Positions 1 through 12,473 are shown, numbered from the stretch's first letter. The stretch is 64,000 bases of DNA from Paramacrobiotus metropolitanus (GCF_019649055.1 NW_026570357.1:124001-188000), one strand, 5' to 3'. Numbers and translations: made by a program. Notes: a model not told the origin generated them from the sequence alone.

Positions 1-1470
1 AGAATTCCTCGGTTAAGGGCGCATACCATTACGCCGGGCAAGAAGGTTACACAAAATACCAAATGGCGGTGCTTCTATCGAAGCTGTTCCAGTTACCACA
101 TGGCCATTTAGTAGCGGACCCCAATCCCCCAAGTTCAGGAGCGAATCGTTCGCAAGGTATAACCCCAGCCAGTAACTCGTGAACTTGGTAAAAACGTTCA
201 TTAAAATTGTAATGTAATTTCGTTGCCAACATAGGAAGCTATTCGATTTGTAAATTTGCAGCGCATATTTTACCGGTTTTTCTTGTATCTAGATCCTCGG
301 CTTCTGTGCAGTAGATTGGCCAGCCTGCGTGCTCCAGAACCAAGGCCATTTGGTGACGGTGTGAAGCAGGTTATTCAAGACTTCAAACTGAAAACTGACA
401 CCGGAAGTGGATAAAGGCTTTCGAAAAGGGCAGCGCCGCATCAAGATTCCAGATAATGCTGTTTGTGTTTGGCAATTTGCGTGTTTTGTTCCACCAGTTA
501 TCGGTTGGAATTAAATGCTGCTTTCCAAGCGATAAAAGTTTGGACGTTGGTCTTTAAATTCATTTTCAAATTTGCTTCGTGATAACATTTTCTACCATAA
601 AGGTTTTGCGGTCTCGCTAAGCAAATGGTGCTTCATCTCTGCGCTGAGTCTGCAAACTATTTACACTGCAAACTATTTATAGTAGACAATTTATAGAGCA
701 AAGTAGTCTGTTTAACGGCTCCAGTAACAACAGAGCTTAAGAACGCCAGTGTGGTCTGGACTGTATTGCAATAACCCGTCATTGGTGCCTAATGGTAATA
801 ATGTCCTGCAAACCTGCACTAATAAAGAAATAAAAACTGTATGCTCTGAAATCCCGAGAATTATTAGTAAGAGTTTAATAGATCCCTAGCACTTGGTTGA
901 CCTCCTGTTACTTAGATAACTGGATTTCAGAGCTCCAGTGATTTTTAGTAGCGAAAAAACTAGTGTGTACCACCGGAAATCATAATTATTAATCGGATCG
1001 CAACACCGCCCAGATACGATTTGTTCAAGCAGAATTAGATAATTATTACTGAAGTAGAATTTCGGCATAAGGAACGATTTGTATTTCTTATTTTGCTACT
1101 CGTATCGAGTAAGGTTGGCTGATTTGTTATCTAGTGCAGCAGTCATAGTGCGACTTTCGCATAGCATGTCAAAGTAGCTCCCCGTATGCCTGCGTATCAC
1201 GGTATACGAGCTGGTTTTAGACAAAATCTACTAGCTATGGGACCAAATAATTATGAGGTTTTTTACTTCTCAAGAGAATCTGGTACGTTCAAATTTACAA
1301 GCTACAAGCGCATCAGCACTTGCTAAATTCACCTCTTAATCTTTTCTGGACCTTTTTTTCCGGGTATTGATGGATTTGGTTGTTTGCTCAACAAGTTTGC
1401 GCTAAACAATGCTGTTTCCTGGACGGTGATTAGTCTGGAATGTTGGTCTTTTCTTGTTGGAATTTTGTTG
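1..1470. other. No supported gene; left flank of the retroelement
   Basis: AT-rich sequence with only short open frames and no domain I recognise. A stretch near 718-760 resembles one near 26193-26235 on the other side of the retroelement (both contain an agtaacaNcagaNctNaagaaNgcca pattern). It may be a fragment of a duplicated host exon. The last four bases, GTTG, are the target duplication of the LTR element. Confidence 0.4.
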
Positions 1471-1923
1471 TGTTACCCGCCAAGCGGCCACTGACCATAT
1501 AACCGGCACACTGTGCCAGCGGTCGTCCAAGGACGTAATAATCGTATATGATATTTTACTGTTACAATTTGTATCCTTGTGTTTGTGCTTGACTGCGTCT
1601 TAACGATTGTGTTTTATGGTGTTATTTGGCGGATGTGCTTAAATGTGTTGGCATAAGCGTTTGTTGCGCGTTTTATTGCATTGCTTTGATGTGCCGATTG
1701 CATGGTAGACTGCACTTTCGAATATTTGCTGCAGTCGTGTTTTCATCGAATCGCGTTTGCCTTTTCCTGTTACATTAACTAACTTTTCATTCGTTTTCCC
1801 TTTCTGTCAGTTTGTTGAGTGTTATTAAAAGTATAACGATAACGTATCGTTGATCGGATCCGTACCGGCACACAGCATAGGTTTTATTCGCTTTACGTAC
1901 ACACGTGCGGCACTGAGGTTTCA
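1471..1923 (+). repeat. 5' LTR
   Basis: 453 bp, starts TGTTACCCGCC and ends TTTCA, matching 25660-26115 almost base for base. Visible differences are accatat versus accatgt near the start and a c/ataa change near 1760. The four bases before it (GTTG) recur after the right LTR. Confidence 0.95.
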
Positions 1924-1941
1924 TTGGTGCCGAAACCGTGG
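1924..1941 (+). other. Primer-binding site
   Basis: ttggtgccgaaaccgtgg begins immediately after the LTR. TGG at 1925-1927 is complementary to the CCA end of a tRNA. I could not assign the tRNA by eye. Confidence 0.7.
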
Positions 1942-1959
1942 AACGGAAGCGTTCCACGG
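1936..1959 (+). promoter_or_regulatory. Perfect stem-loop overlapping the primer-binding site
   Basis: Ten-base perfect stem, ccgtggaacg paired with cgttccacgg, around a gaag loop. Its 5' arm overlaps the end of the primer-binding site. Stem-loops at this place in retroviruses act in primer annealing, dimerisation or packaging; a similar role here is inference. Confidence 0.6.
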
Positions 1960-2138
1960 CAGTGTTAACGTTTAATTTTCAAATTATTAATTCCGTGGTC
2001 ACACTGTGACCTTTCATATTAGTCAGTGTTACACGTGTGGTGTTGACATCGGCCAACCTGATATCAACGCTGTTATCATACTGTGTGCGTTTGGATTATT
2101 TTCGGATTAATTCAACGTGTTAATCCCAACGGGCTGCC

Positions 2139-4289
2139 ATGTCTACGGGCGATAGCAAGCCGATCTCCAGCACCGCTGATCCTACGGGGAAAAGCATCGT
2201 GTTGGATCCGAAGGCGTTAGCACAAGAGTTTTCAACAATGACAGTCGGGACGGATGCCAAACCACCGGTGTTCAAGGGACAAGCCGGTGAGGACGTTGAC
2301 CAATGGGGGCGCCGGTTTAAGACCGTCGTGGCCGCATTGGAGTGGGATGAAGCGAAAAAGCTACGACAGATACCGGTGTATCTGGACGGCTTCGCCGCTA
2401 CCTGGTTTGGAAAGGTCAGCGATGATGGCCGTAAGAAACCCTATGCCACATCCGACCTGCTCCTGGAAGCGCTCATCAAACGATTCCAGACGGAAGACTA
2501 TCGGAACCAGCTGAAGCAGCAGCTACGCAACCGCAAGCAGAAGCGCGGAGAACCTCTCGAAGACTATTTTAATGACATCGTCGGTCTGTGCGACAAGATC
2601 AACCGCGACATGGAGGACGACGAAGTCATCCATAAGCTGCAGGCGGGATTGCTCCCCGAATACCTAACCCGTCTAGCCTCAACGAATGTGGCCACACGAA
2701 CGGAATTCCTATCTGCGATGCAGCGTGTGTCCAACATTCTGCGCCTGGAGGCGAAGAATCGCAACGCGGAATGGAAAGGTCACTATCCCGAGGCTACGTA
2801 CAGCGGGGGTGGGAACGGAAACGGTTCTGGAGGAAGAGGATACGGTGAGGGGAACGGGAACGGCAACGGAGGAAACGGTCGCAACCGTTACCGCGGTTAC
2901 CGAAGTGGTAACCAGGCGGATGGTCGACATGCTGGTGCGGCCGGTCAGGGGTCATCGTCAAAGGTCACCGAGCGGCCGGTCCGCAGATGCTACAACTGCG
3001 AAAGGACTGACCATCTGGCACGCGATTGCCCAAAGAACAAACCCACCACCCAGCCAAAGAACCAAACCGGTGGGTCTGGATCAGCGCGCTCCCTCATTGT
3101 GGGTCAGAAGGAAGCAAAGGTCACCGCGTCGGACGCCAATGGCGGTACGGAACAGGCCTGTGCGAACGGTGCGGACCTGGAGGTCAACACCAAGTGGGTT
3201 ACGGAACCCGGCACGAAGCCTGTGTGGTATACAATGGGACTTGGAATGGACACTGTAGGTCAAGCGACCTGCAACATGATGCGAGTCGGTACGTACAACG
3301 GTCGTGCCGCGCACTTCGAAGAAGGTTCTGAGAAGTACACGCGGGGTATCCTGCAGAGCCAGCTACGACATCCAGTGCACATGCTGGCAGTGGCACGGGG
3401 TAACCGCTGTGGGAACGAGTCATATGTGGTGCAGGACGGAGCCATGTTGGAGGTCCGGACCCGTATGACCTTTTCCAGTTTCGAGTTGTTCAGTGTGCGA
3501 GGTTACCTGGGCTTCAGTACCGCCACCGTGTCCGAGGTGGCGCGTGGCTGGCGTACGGACAGCAGCACGGAGAAGCGCCGAAGGAGCCTGTCGCGAAGAT
3601 ATGCTGACGACACGGATGGACGCCGACGTTCGGCGCGTTCAAAATCTCGGGAGAAAATCCTGAGCCTCCGCCGGGAGCGAAGTATGGATGGCAGGTCTGG
3701 CTTGGCCAGCGGGACATGCCGCCGGAGTCGTTCCGCTTCTCGGATTAGGGTCACGTCGGGCCGACGTGGCAGTGCTACAATAGAGAGCGCGCGCAGTAAG
3801 GTAGCACCACGGAGGAGCAATACGCTGATCGTGGAGCGAGCCAGCAGGGGCACGGAGACGATGCACCGGGTGCCCCGAAGTACGTCGTCTACTGCTGGAG
3901 TAGGTGGGGCAAGAGAGAGTAACCAGCGGCGCCGCGTAACGCCCACCAGTCCTGAGCACGGATCGGTCGTCCAAGACGAAGGAATGGACCCAATTAACGC
4001 GTACGTGAATGCACGATCCACCGTTTGGCATCATCTGGCCGGCGTGCCACCCGGCTGGGCGGATGCAACGATGGACCTGGACCATCCGTACCACCTCAAC
4101 GTGGTGACCACCACCGGACCGAAAGCCAACGACAACGTTGACAGCCACGTGCCGTTCACGGGAGGAACGGAGCCAATTCCAGTTTCCGGTGAAATTCTCC
4201 TCATGGACATCAAGCTAGCCGGACGTGACGCATTGGCCCTGTTGGACACCGGAGCGAGCATCTCCATCCTGAACCAGAAGAAGATATAG
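2139..4289 (+). CDS. gag-pro: Gag-protease polyprotein, truncated by the palindrome insertion
   Basis: 716-residue open frame starting at ATG 2139, about 215 bp after the LTR. Residues about 40-210 look like a retrotransposon Gag core (capsid-like, Trp and Leu rich). A Gly/Asn/Arg-rich linker follows. A CCHC zinc knuckle, CYNCERTDHLARDC, starts near residue 284 and would bind genomic RNA. A long Ser/Arg-rich, charged segment (about residues 320-660) has no recognisable fold. The frame ends just after the aspartic protease active site DTGAS (near residue 703). The stop codon at 4287-4289 is made by the insertion itself. The rest of the protease resumes at 19846. The protein would assemble the particle and the protease would cut the polyproteins; here the protease is interrupted. 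The 340-residue basic insert between knuckle and protease is unusual. Confidence 0.9.
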   Translation: MSTGDSKPISSTADPTGKSIVLDPKALAQEFSTMTVGTDAKPPVFKGQAGEDVDQWGRRFKTVVAALEWDEAKKLRQIPVYLDGFAATWFGKVSDDGRKKPYATSDLLLEALIKRFQTEDYRNQLKQQLRNRKQKRGEPLEDYFNDIVGLCDKINRDMEDDEVIHKLQAGLLPEYLTRLASTNVATRTEFLSAMQRVSNILRLEAKNRNAEWKGHYPEATYSGGGNGNGSGGRGYGEGNGNGNGGNGRNRYRGYRSGNQADGRHAGAAGQGSSSKVTERPVRRCYNCERTDHLARDCPKNKPTTQPKNQTGGSGSARSLIVGQKEAKVTASDANGGTEQACANGADLEVNTKWVTEPGTKPVWYTMGLGMDTVGQATCNMMRVGTYNGRAAHFEEGSEKYTRGILQSQLRHPVHMLAVARGNRCGNESYVVQDGAMLEVRTRMTFSSFELFSVRGYLGFSTATVSEVARGWRTDSSTEKRRRSLSRRYADDTDGRRRSARSKSREKILSLRRERSMDGRSGLASGTCRRSRSASRIRVTSGRRGSATIESARSKVAPRRSNTLIVERASRGTETMHRVPRSTSSTAGVGGARESNQRRRVTPTSPEHGSVVQDEGMDPINAYVNARSTVWHHLAGVPPGWADATMDLDHPYHLNVVTTTGPKANDNVDSHVPFTGGTEPIPVSGEILLMDIKLAGRDALALLDTGASISILNQKKI

Positions 4290-4400
4290 CCCTAGTTTAC
4301 GGTCAGCTCCGAATCGGTCCGGTTTTCGACCGGCCCGCGGTTCGGCTCGGGATCGGTTCGTTTTTCAGTCGGTTTGAACCGGACTGAAGCCGATTGTCCC
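4289..4400 (+). repeat. Left terminal segment of the palindrome
   Basis: About 110 bp mirrored at 19738-19845. It is dense in short repeats of the type tcggtccgg, accgg and cggttcg in both orientations, which could be binding sites for a trans-acting transposase. The mirrored copy differs at only a few bases. Confidence 0.8.
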
Positions 4401-4515
4401 CTTTCTTTGGTTCATATGAACATGTATGAACAGGAATGACACAGACTGTACTTTAAACAGAGAAAGCCCAACACAACCCGGCAAAAGCATAGCAACAGGG
4501 GGCAGGGAGACCCCA

Positions 4516-4595
4516 AAGGGTTGGGCCCCCGAGGGGTTGGGCCCCCGAGGGGTTGGGCCCCCGAGGGGTTGGGCCCCCAAGAGATTGCGCCCCCG
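4516..4595 (+). repeat. 16-bp GC-rich tandem repeat, left arm
   Basis: About four full copies plus degenerate edges of gggttgggcccccgag. Each unit contains the palindrome gggccc. The mirror array at 19520-19624 has about one more copy. Confidence 0.9.
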
Positions 4596-4907
4596 ACGGC
4601 GTTGGTACTTCGCTCAACAGACTAAAGGATCGCTATAATATAGATGCAGTACGCAGAAAATATTTCGCCTTGCTCCCGTTGATAAAAAATTCCTTGGTTT
4701 GCCAGATTTCCGGGGGAGAGCGAATGGTCCGGCCAGTTTTCAAAACTGTTGAAGCAGTTGATCACCTGTGTCATATCCATTTTGACAACCATACTGCACA
4801 CAAGCAATGAGCTATTTGCGTTTATCGTAATTCTGAATCGTTCAAGTCAAGACAAAGCCTCATACACAGTATGCTTGCTAGCTACTGAATCGTCGGTGAT
4901 ACAAACA

Positions 4908-6400
4908 GGACAAGAAATTACCTCGAAATCTCTTGCAGAATGACTTATTAGCAAGCTGGGATACATTCAGGACAAGAATTTACATCGAAATCTCTTGCAG
5001 AATGACTTATAAGCAAGCTGGGATACATTCAGGACAAGAATTTACATCGAAATCTCTTGCAGAATGACTTATAAGCAAGCTGGGATACATTCAGGACAAG
5101 AATTTACCTCGAAATCTCGTGCAGAATGACTAATAAGCAAGCTGGGGTACATTCAGGACAAGAATTTACATCGAAATCTCTTGCAGAATGACTTGTAAGC
5201 AAGCTGGGATACATTTAGGACAAGAATTTACATCGAAATCTAATGCAGAATGACTTATAAACAAGCTAGGTTGCATTCAGGACAAGAATTTACATCAAAA
5301 TCTCTTGCAGAATGACTTATAAGCAAGCTGGGATACATTTAGGACAAGAATTTACATCGAAATCTCTTGCAGAATGACTTATAAGCAAGCTAGGATACAT
5401 TCAGAACAAGAATTTACATCGAAATCTCTTGCAGAATGACTAATAAGCAAGCTGGGGTACATTCAGGACAACAATTTACATCGAAATCTCTTGCAGAATG
5501 ACTTGTAAGCAAGCTGGGATACATTCAGGACAAGAATTTACCTCGAAATCTCTTGCAGAATGACTTATAAGCAAGCTGGAATACATTCAGGAAAAGAATT
5601 TACATCGAAATCTCTTGCAGAAAGACTTATAAGCAAGCTGGGATACATTCATGACAAGAATTTACATCGAAATCTCTTGCAGAAAGACTTATAAGCAAGC
5701 TGGGATACATTCAGGACAAGAATTTGAATCGAAATCTCTTGCAGTTTATGACTTATAAGCAAGCTGGGATACATTTAGGACAAGAAATTACATCGAAATC
5801 TAATGCAGAATGACTTATAAACAAGCTAGGTTGCATTCAGGACAAGAATTTACATCGAAATCTCTTGCAGAATGACTTATAAGCAAGCTGGGATACATTC
5901 AGGACAAGAATTTACATCGAAATCTCTTGCAGAATGACTAATAAGCAAGCTGGGGTATATTCAGGACAAGAATTTACATCGAAATCTCTTGCAGAATGAC
6001 TTGTAAGCAAGCTGGGATACATTCAGGACAAGAATTTACCTCGAAATCTCTTGCAGAATGACTAATAAGCAAGCTGGGGTACATTCAGGACAAGAATTTA
6101 CATCGAAATCTCTTGCAGAATGACTTGTAAGCAAGCTGGGATACATTCAGGACAAGAATTTACCTCGAAATCTCTTGCAGAATGACTTATAAGCAAGCTG
6201 GGGTACATTCAGGAAAAGAATTTACATCGAAATCTCTTGCAGAAAGACTTATAAGCAAGCTGGGATACATTCAGGCAAGAATTTACATCGAAATCTCTTG
6301 CAGAATGACTTATAAGCAAGCTGAGATACATTCAGGACAAGAATTTACATCGAAATCTCTTGCAGAATGACTATAAGCAAGCTGGGATACATTCAGGACT
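4908..6400 (+). repeat. 62-bp tandem array, left arm (about 24 copies)
   Basis: The unit begins aatgacttataagcaagctg and ends aatctcttgcag, period 62 bp. I counted about 24 units with scattered substitutions and some units sharing the same variants (gtgcag, taatgcag, cagaaagac), which suggests unequal exchange in blocks. Short open frames across it are by-products of the period. Confidence 0.92.
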
Positions 6401-6410
6401 TGAATGTCCC

Positions 6411-9400
6411 GGCTTGTTATAAGACTGTTGAAGTCCTCCTTTTTTGGAGAAATTTGATGAAAGCTGTGAGCATCATGGCCCGTGCGAGAAAAAACAATCC
6501 AACAGTGGGCGTTGTTTACAAGCCTCCATGGTTTTTGCGGAATTTTTTCACCCGCTCCATATTTTATTAGCCCCGCTAGCGTTCGCGGCGGGCTAGGTAA
6601 TTCGCTTATCACCGTGCAAATGCTGCCAACGCGCTTCGAGACGCCCGTATCACACACGCTAGTGCGCTTCAGTTGCTAGCGGGCGTCAGGGCTACCGTGC
6701 TCCACAGGCCAGCGTACCGTAAGCGCCAACGCAAACTGACCACGAGAGACATTGCACCGGCTGGCGCCACCGCGCACCATCAACGTCATACCTCACCCCA
6801 CAGCAAGCAGTATTGATCAGCACAAACGCAACATCGTTTTGCTCAGGGCTGTTATAAATTGAGTGGCTTGTCACGGTTGCTTGAGTACATATAGTGCGCC
6901 ATTGTTCTGAGCGTATCTTGGGCGGTCAAATGGTAAAGCTTTACACATACTTTTTGGGGGATATTTTGTATTATTTGGGTTATACAGAAAATATGCACAT
7001 GCTCAGAGACGGAATATGGAATTTTTTTAGGTCGGTAATGGCAACTACTTGCTACATATTTCGACTGATTTTAGCTACATTTTTGTCCAAAACTTAACGA
7101 CATTTGGAAAAACTATTTTGGCACCCATCCTTTCGGCCGAAACATTTCGGCCGTGGGTATAGTTTTCCAACATAGCACACAGCTTATTTAGTAAGTTTCT
7201 ACCCCTATCTTATTTTTACTACCAAATTGCATTCTTTTGCTGGAAATATAGAGGCTGGTTATACATGCTGTCAAAAAATTCTCACGAAAGTTTATGCTTT
7301 TTGTCGAAATGGTTAGTTAACAAGTCGTTATTTGTTTCAGGTGCTAATTGATCGTTAGTTTAAATTTACATAACTATAAACTTCCAATGGATTAATTGGC
7401 TCGTTCTCTATCTCACCGCAAAAAACTACGCACTGCGAGCTTAACTTGTGCTAATAAGTATCACTTTAGAACGTTACGCATTGTCAAGGAATTTACTTTC
7501 TCCACTCTGTAAACACATCCAGATGTACGGCGATAAATTTCTTTATGGTTTAATGTTGGCATTCCAGGTGGTTAGAGAAAGTCTCGTGAAATCGCCATAC
7601 GACACTCCTAGGCCTTGTCCCGAGTTCGGAGCAAATCTCGCTATCGTACGAGTTCTCAGCCGCACGAGGTGACTGTATGCAGTGCCTACGCCTAAAGATA
7701 CGGTGCGCAAAACCTCCTCACGAGGTGGAGTTGCTGTATCGCAACCAAATTGGCTTTGAATTCGGGTCGAGGCCCTAGTACACTACAGCGCCTCAAATTT
7801 TTCAATACCAGGTTTGTTTGTCTCATTTCAGGTTTACTCAATAAGCGCTATAACAACATTCACTGTAAGACGCTTACTTAGGCCACGCGCAGCCAAATGA
7901 GACGATCAGAAGACTGGAATGGACCAATAACTCTATTTGGTTTCAGCCATCATGGTTTGATTGAAATGGTAAACGAGGTGGACATTGATGAAATAACCAT
8001 CTTTTTTTTCATAAATAACGTATTTTATTCAACCCTGCATTGCGTTCATTTATATAAAACAAAAAAAAACCTGCAAAGCTTTTTCAGTGATAAAAGTAAG
8101 ATAGGGGTGTTTATTTACTGAATAAGCAGTGCTTTGTATGTTAAATGCGGCTTCGAACAAAATGCTCGTAAATAATTCCAAAATAGTTTTTTTCCATCAT
8201 TTTAAAACTGTAGATCATATGTAGTTGTAATCAAGCCAAGTTGGAATATGTAATCAGAAAAAATCAGATAAATAGATAAAAAGTAATAGCCATTGCCGTC
8301 CGAAAAATACCCATTCTGCCTTTGTACAGGCTTGTAAAGTGACGCTGTTACCACCCAAATATTTGTTATTATGTATCGTTCACAGCGTGCTTAAACGTGT
8401 TGAACTGGTCGAGGCGCCGTAGGGCAGCCAAATGAATCTGTAAATAAACTGTGCCCAAACCCTGTACTTAATTGAAAAAATTGTACAATAAACCACACGT
8501 GCATTTTACGACTGCTTGTACCCTTTACATACACAGGTTTCTGCTGGCACCAAAAGAAAGCGGTGTGGTTGTACAAAATTCGTAACCGAGAAAATTTATA
8601 TTGCAACTAATTCCGTTTAAATACACAAACGCGAGGTGTACCCTCGGCTGGCAGGTTCAGATCAACACCACCGCAACGTTATGGATTGCGAAGACAATTA
8701 TAGAAAGGAGACTGAAACTTTGTTCGATAAAGTTTCTAGTTGTGGAAAAATTAATGACATTGAGTTTATGTTCGCGGTTCTGCCATGGAATACTAGGCTT
8801 CGCTTAAATTTGAAAATCTCTTGTGAAATTGCCTAGATTTGTGAATGCCTCGGGGGTTGTCTATTCAATCAATAAACTAAACTGCACATTTACTCACGTG
8901 CTTGGGGTAGCGTTTAATACGATTTAGCTCGCAGTTTATTACTGAAGATTCACAATTAGTAGAAAGAAGTCATATGTTGGTCTTTCGTGTCTTAATTCTT
9001 GTTTTTGATCGTTTTATCAAAACATAGTTACAAAATATGAGACAGATTACGGTCTCGTCTTATAGTTGGCCCCCAGTTTGTTCACAAAAACTGGCATAAT
9101 AAAACGGTAAACCGTTGGAAAAAAATAGTAGCATAGAAATTTCTCTTTGTTAAACATTAACTCATGATTGCCACAAAGCACTTCCAGCCACGATAGTATT
9201 ACACAGAATGGTAAAAAGTGTCACTGGTTAGTGGTATTAATTCAGTTATAATCTTAAGGTACACGGCCGAAAGTCGTAAAATCACCATAATTATACCAGT
9301 ACTATTACAACCAACACTACAACGCCAGCGCTATCAAACAGAATTACCATGCACAATGAACAGTTTGCAGCTTGGGGTGAATGCAACTAACGTCACGATA

Positions 9401-12400
9401 AGTGTCTGTTGAAATACTACACGCTTGCGCAGGATTCAGTGCTTTTTAGACATTTGCGTAATTTTTCACAAGATTCACAGAAATTTCATAATATTGAGCA
9501 AGAAATATTGACAAATTTGCACCAACAATGGAGTTTTTCAGTTCTAAAAGGGGGAGTTATTAAAGCATAACCTTCGTAAATAAAGCACTTCGTTACGTAA
9601 AAACTCTACATTTTTTCTGAGCTGATTATGGAGTTTTGTATTTCATAAAATATTTAGTAAAAAGCACTTAATTTTTAGCCAAAATTGATTTTTCAGCAGT
9701 CAACAAAAAGCCAAAAAGCAGAAAAAGTCAATAAATTTTGAATACTGACTAATCTAACCCAGCTAAAGTAAACAAAGCAACTCATACATTGAGTTCACTT
9801 TTTTACACTCCCCAGCACAAGTGTCAGTAGTAAAAAAGCGTCCGACACTCGCATAGACTAGCAAAATCTATGCATATAAAAAACTTACAATGCTTGGAAA
9901 CGCTTGGAAACTGTATGTGCGTATGAACCACGCGTGTTTAAGCAAGCTGATGTGCGGTATGTGTAGCTACGACCCACCTGGCATATATGCGCATAAGTAG
10001 CTGATTTGACAGCGCCTTTAATATCAGCTAACATATCACAAACTATATAACAAATGAGCTGTTTGTTAATATTTTGCAAATAAGTATTTATGGCGGAGAA
10101 AATTATAAAATTATAATTATTTCAGTTTTCTTGGCAATATAGCGTAGGTCTGTGCAGTGCAGAGGTAGCGACTTCTGGCTGTGCTAAGCCTACAAGCATC
10201 GAAAACAACGATTGCTTTTTTTTCATTTGCTAAAACTAGCCACTTGTTAGACTTATAAAATGTTTGTTTTTTGATCTGCCGGTTTGCAAGTTTTGTTAAA
10301 AAGTGAATGGAAGACGTGTCTAAAGTTGCAAAAGTAATATGTAGTCGGATAGTTACGTGTATGTATGCATGCGAGGGGATTGAAATACATGGATACCCTT
10401 TGCGAGTATACTCTATTCGCATGGCACTTTATCTAATTTGTGCGGCACGAACCACCAGTTGTCATCGCATTCTGGGTTCGACCATAACATTACATGTGTA
10501 GAAAGATTTTTAGTTGTTCAGCACGCAAATTGTGACCGCAAATCTTGGAACATTAATTATGAATCGTTTGACGTTTATTTGTCAGCAAAGGCAAACGAAT
10601 GCTAAGGTTTGCACAGCTGGCTGGGAGGGTGCGTATGGAAAATTCGCGGTGATGGTAAACGACTGACTAATGCGTGATTTGAAATTAGCAATGCCATATT
10701 TTTGGCTTTTGATTAGTTACATTTTAAAAACATGAGTTCGCGATGCACAATAGAAGACGACCGTGTCTCGTGGTACGTTTAAAATTCTGGTATAAACCGC
10801 TACTTTCGTAATACCAGTCTAAAAAGATTCGAGTGAGCAAAGAATAATAGCGCAAAATTTGCGGTCCGTTAAACATTAGCTCTTAATGACATGCTACTTC
10901 TACCAGTGTTACTGTGTGTATTACAATGTACGACAAAAAGAAGTTGATGCCTGGTCTTAAGACACATAGCGCAGGCAAACGCTTCTCTGTTCAAAGCCAG
11001 TGCTTGCAGTGTGATGCGCGTCCTACAGTCTGTTCTGCCACCCATTTCTCGTGAATCACGAAATAGAATCAATCGCCCAACCAATATCCCAAAAGATAAA
11101 AAAATTAAAAAATTTCTGATTCCAAACAAGTGGCAATTTATAGAAACTGAACAAATTATCAGTTTTTGTTTCTCTCATTGACTTAAGCGTAGGTTGAAGA
11201 CCAAACGATTTTGCGCACAGTCTTTGCTGCGCCTACGAAAAGGCAAAATGGCTAGAATTCGTGTTATTTGCTATAAACAGCCACACGTTTAGTACAAAAA
11301 GTTTGGATTTTTTTTGTACGCCGTTTGATATGCACTTTGTATAGTTGCACTCCAAAATTCACGGAGCGCGAGCGTTTGAAAGTGTCTGTTTTAATGGTGG
11401 CGTGTCGTTGCGAGGTTACTTTTGAACCGCGGACCGACTGACCAATTTCAACTTTTTTTTTTTCGTCCATTGTACTTTTCATCAAGCACAACGAGATGCT
11501 TCAGTTAAGCCTTTGTTTGACCCAAGAAGAGTGTAACGTAATACTTCTCCATTTCTACGAGTGCAATACCATTTTCCAGTGTTGTTGGAGCTTGTGCTCG
11601 TGCAATGATGCAGTTAACAACTATCACCAGTTTATACCAATAGAGTACTAACCCATGCATCATACAGTGAAATCTCTGAAATACGTACACCTTCTTACTA
11701 AAAATTTCGTACGTAATTCAGGGGTATGCGGAATTCAGAATAGCCATCCCTGGCATCCTTGGGGGTGTACTACACACCTAGGAGCACTGTTTTACTAAAA
11801 AAAGTTTTGTACAGACTGCACACAGCATGAAACCTTACAAGTACCCGGGCTTTATTAGTTTACGTACATGATTTTATCATTTTGTGGGCACGTAAAGAGA
11901 CAAGGACGTTCCATTTTTTTTGCACATTTTTCACCCTAAAATATCGTCCAAATTGAACTGAGCATACGGAATTATGCATTTTCAAGTTATTATATTTTAT
12001 TTTCTGGATTTTTGCAACTTCCCATTAGAAAGTTTAAAAATCTAGTTCTAAAACATCAGATTACGCCTTCACGAGCTGACTCCGTACAGTTTAACGCTCA
12101 AGCGGTTCAGAAAAAAGCGGTGTATGTATACGCAACGCTGAGGTGTACGACACACCTCGTTCCTGCACCATAATCCACGCCGTAACTCGGACTCATAATT
12201 TTTGCACGCATTAGTGAGATGTATGATTTTTGGGGCGCGCATACAATGAGGTGTTACTGTACCCAGATTGTATAGCTTTGGGTGGTTGTAGCAGAAGCCA
12301 CATAAGTATGTAACTGCGTTTTGAGTGCGCTGCAACTCACAGTGTTTCTGAGACAAATGTGTAGGAGTTTACGAAGCCATTACCTTTTTAATGGCAAATC

Positions 12401-12420
12401 GCGAGTGGTTTCGTCGGCGG
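6411..12420. repeat. Unique part of the left palindrome arm; no recognisable gene
   Basis: Six kilobases of AT-rich sequence with only frames under about 100 codons, none with a motif I recognise. It contains an older, diverged internal inverted repeat (about 7015-7225 against 8092-8335). The whole stretch is repeated in reverse at 12490-18515. Confidence 0.75.
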
Positions 12421-12442
12421 CGGCGATATTTAATAAAAACAG

Positions 12443-12473
12443 GTACCGCAGTTGGCGCAGCCAACTGCGGTAC
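12443..12473. repeat. Central hairpin of the palindrome
   Basis: gtaccgcagttggc and gccaactgcggtac form a perfect 14-bp stem around gca. About 20-30 bases on each side do not pair with each other; outside that the long arms begin. This is the symmetry centre of the element. Confidence 0.9.

Noticed and set aside
3503-4148. Long - strand frames opposite gag
   Set aside because: They are shadows of the GC-rich gag-protease frame, with no recognisable product.
4908-6400. Regular short repeats resembling a CRISPR array
   Set aside because: The units are contiguous 62-bp tandem copies without unique spacers, in eukaryotic DNA, and are mirrored in the other arm.
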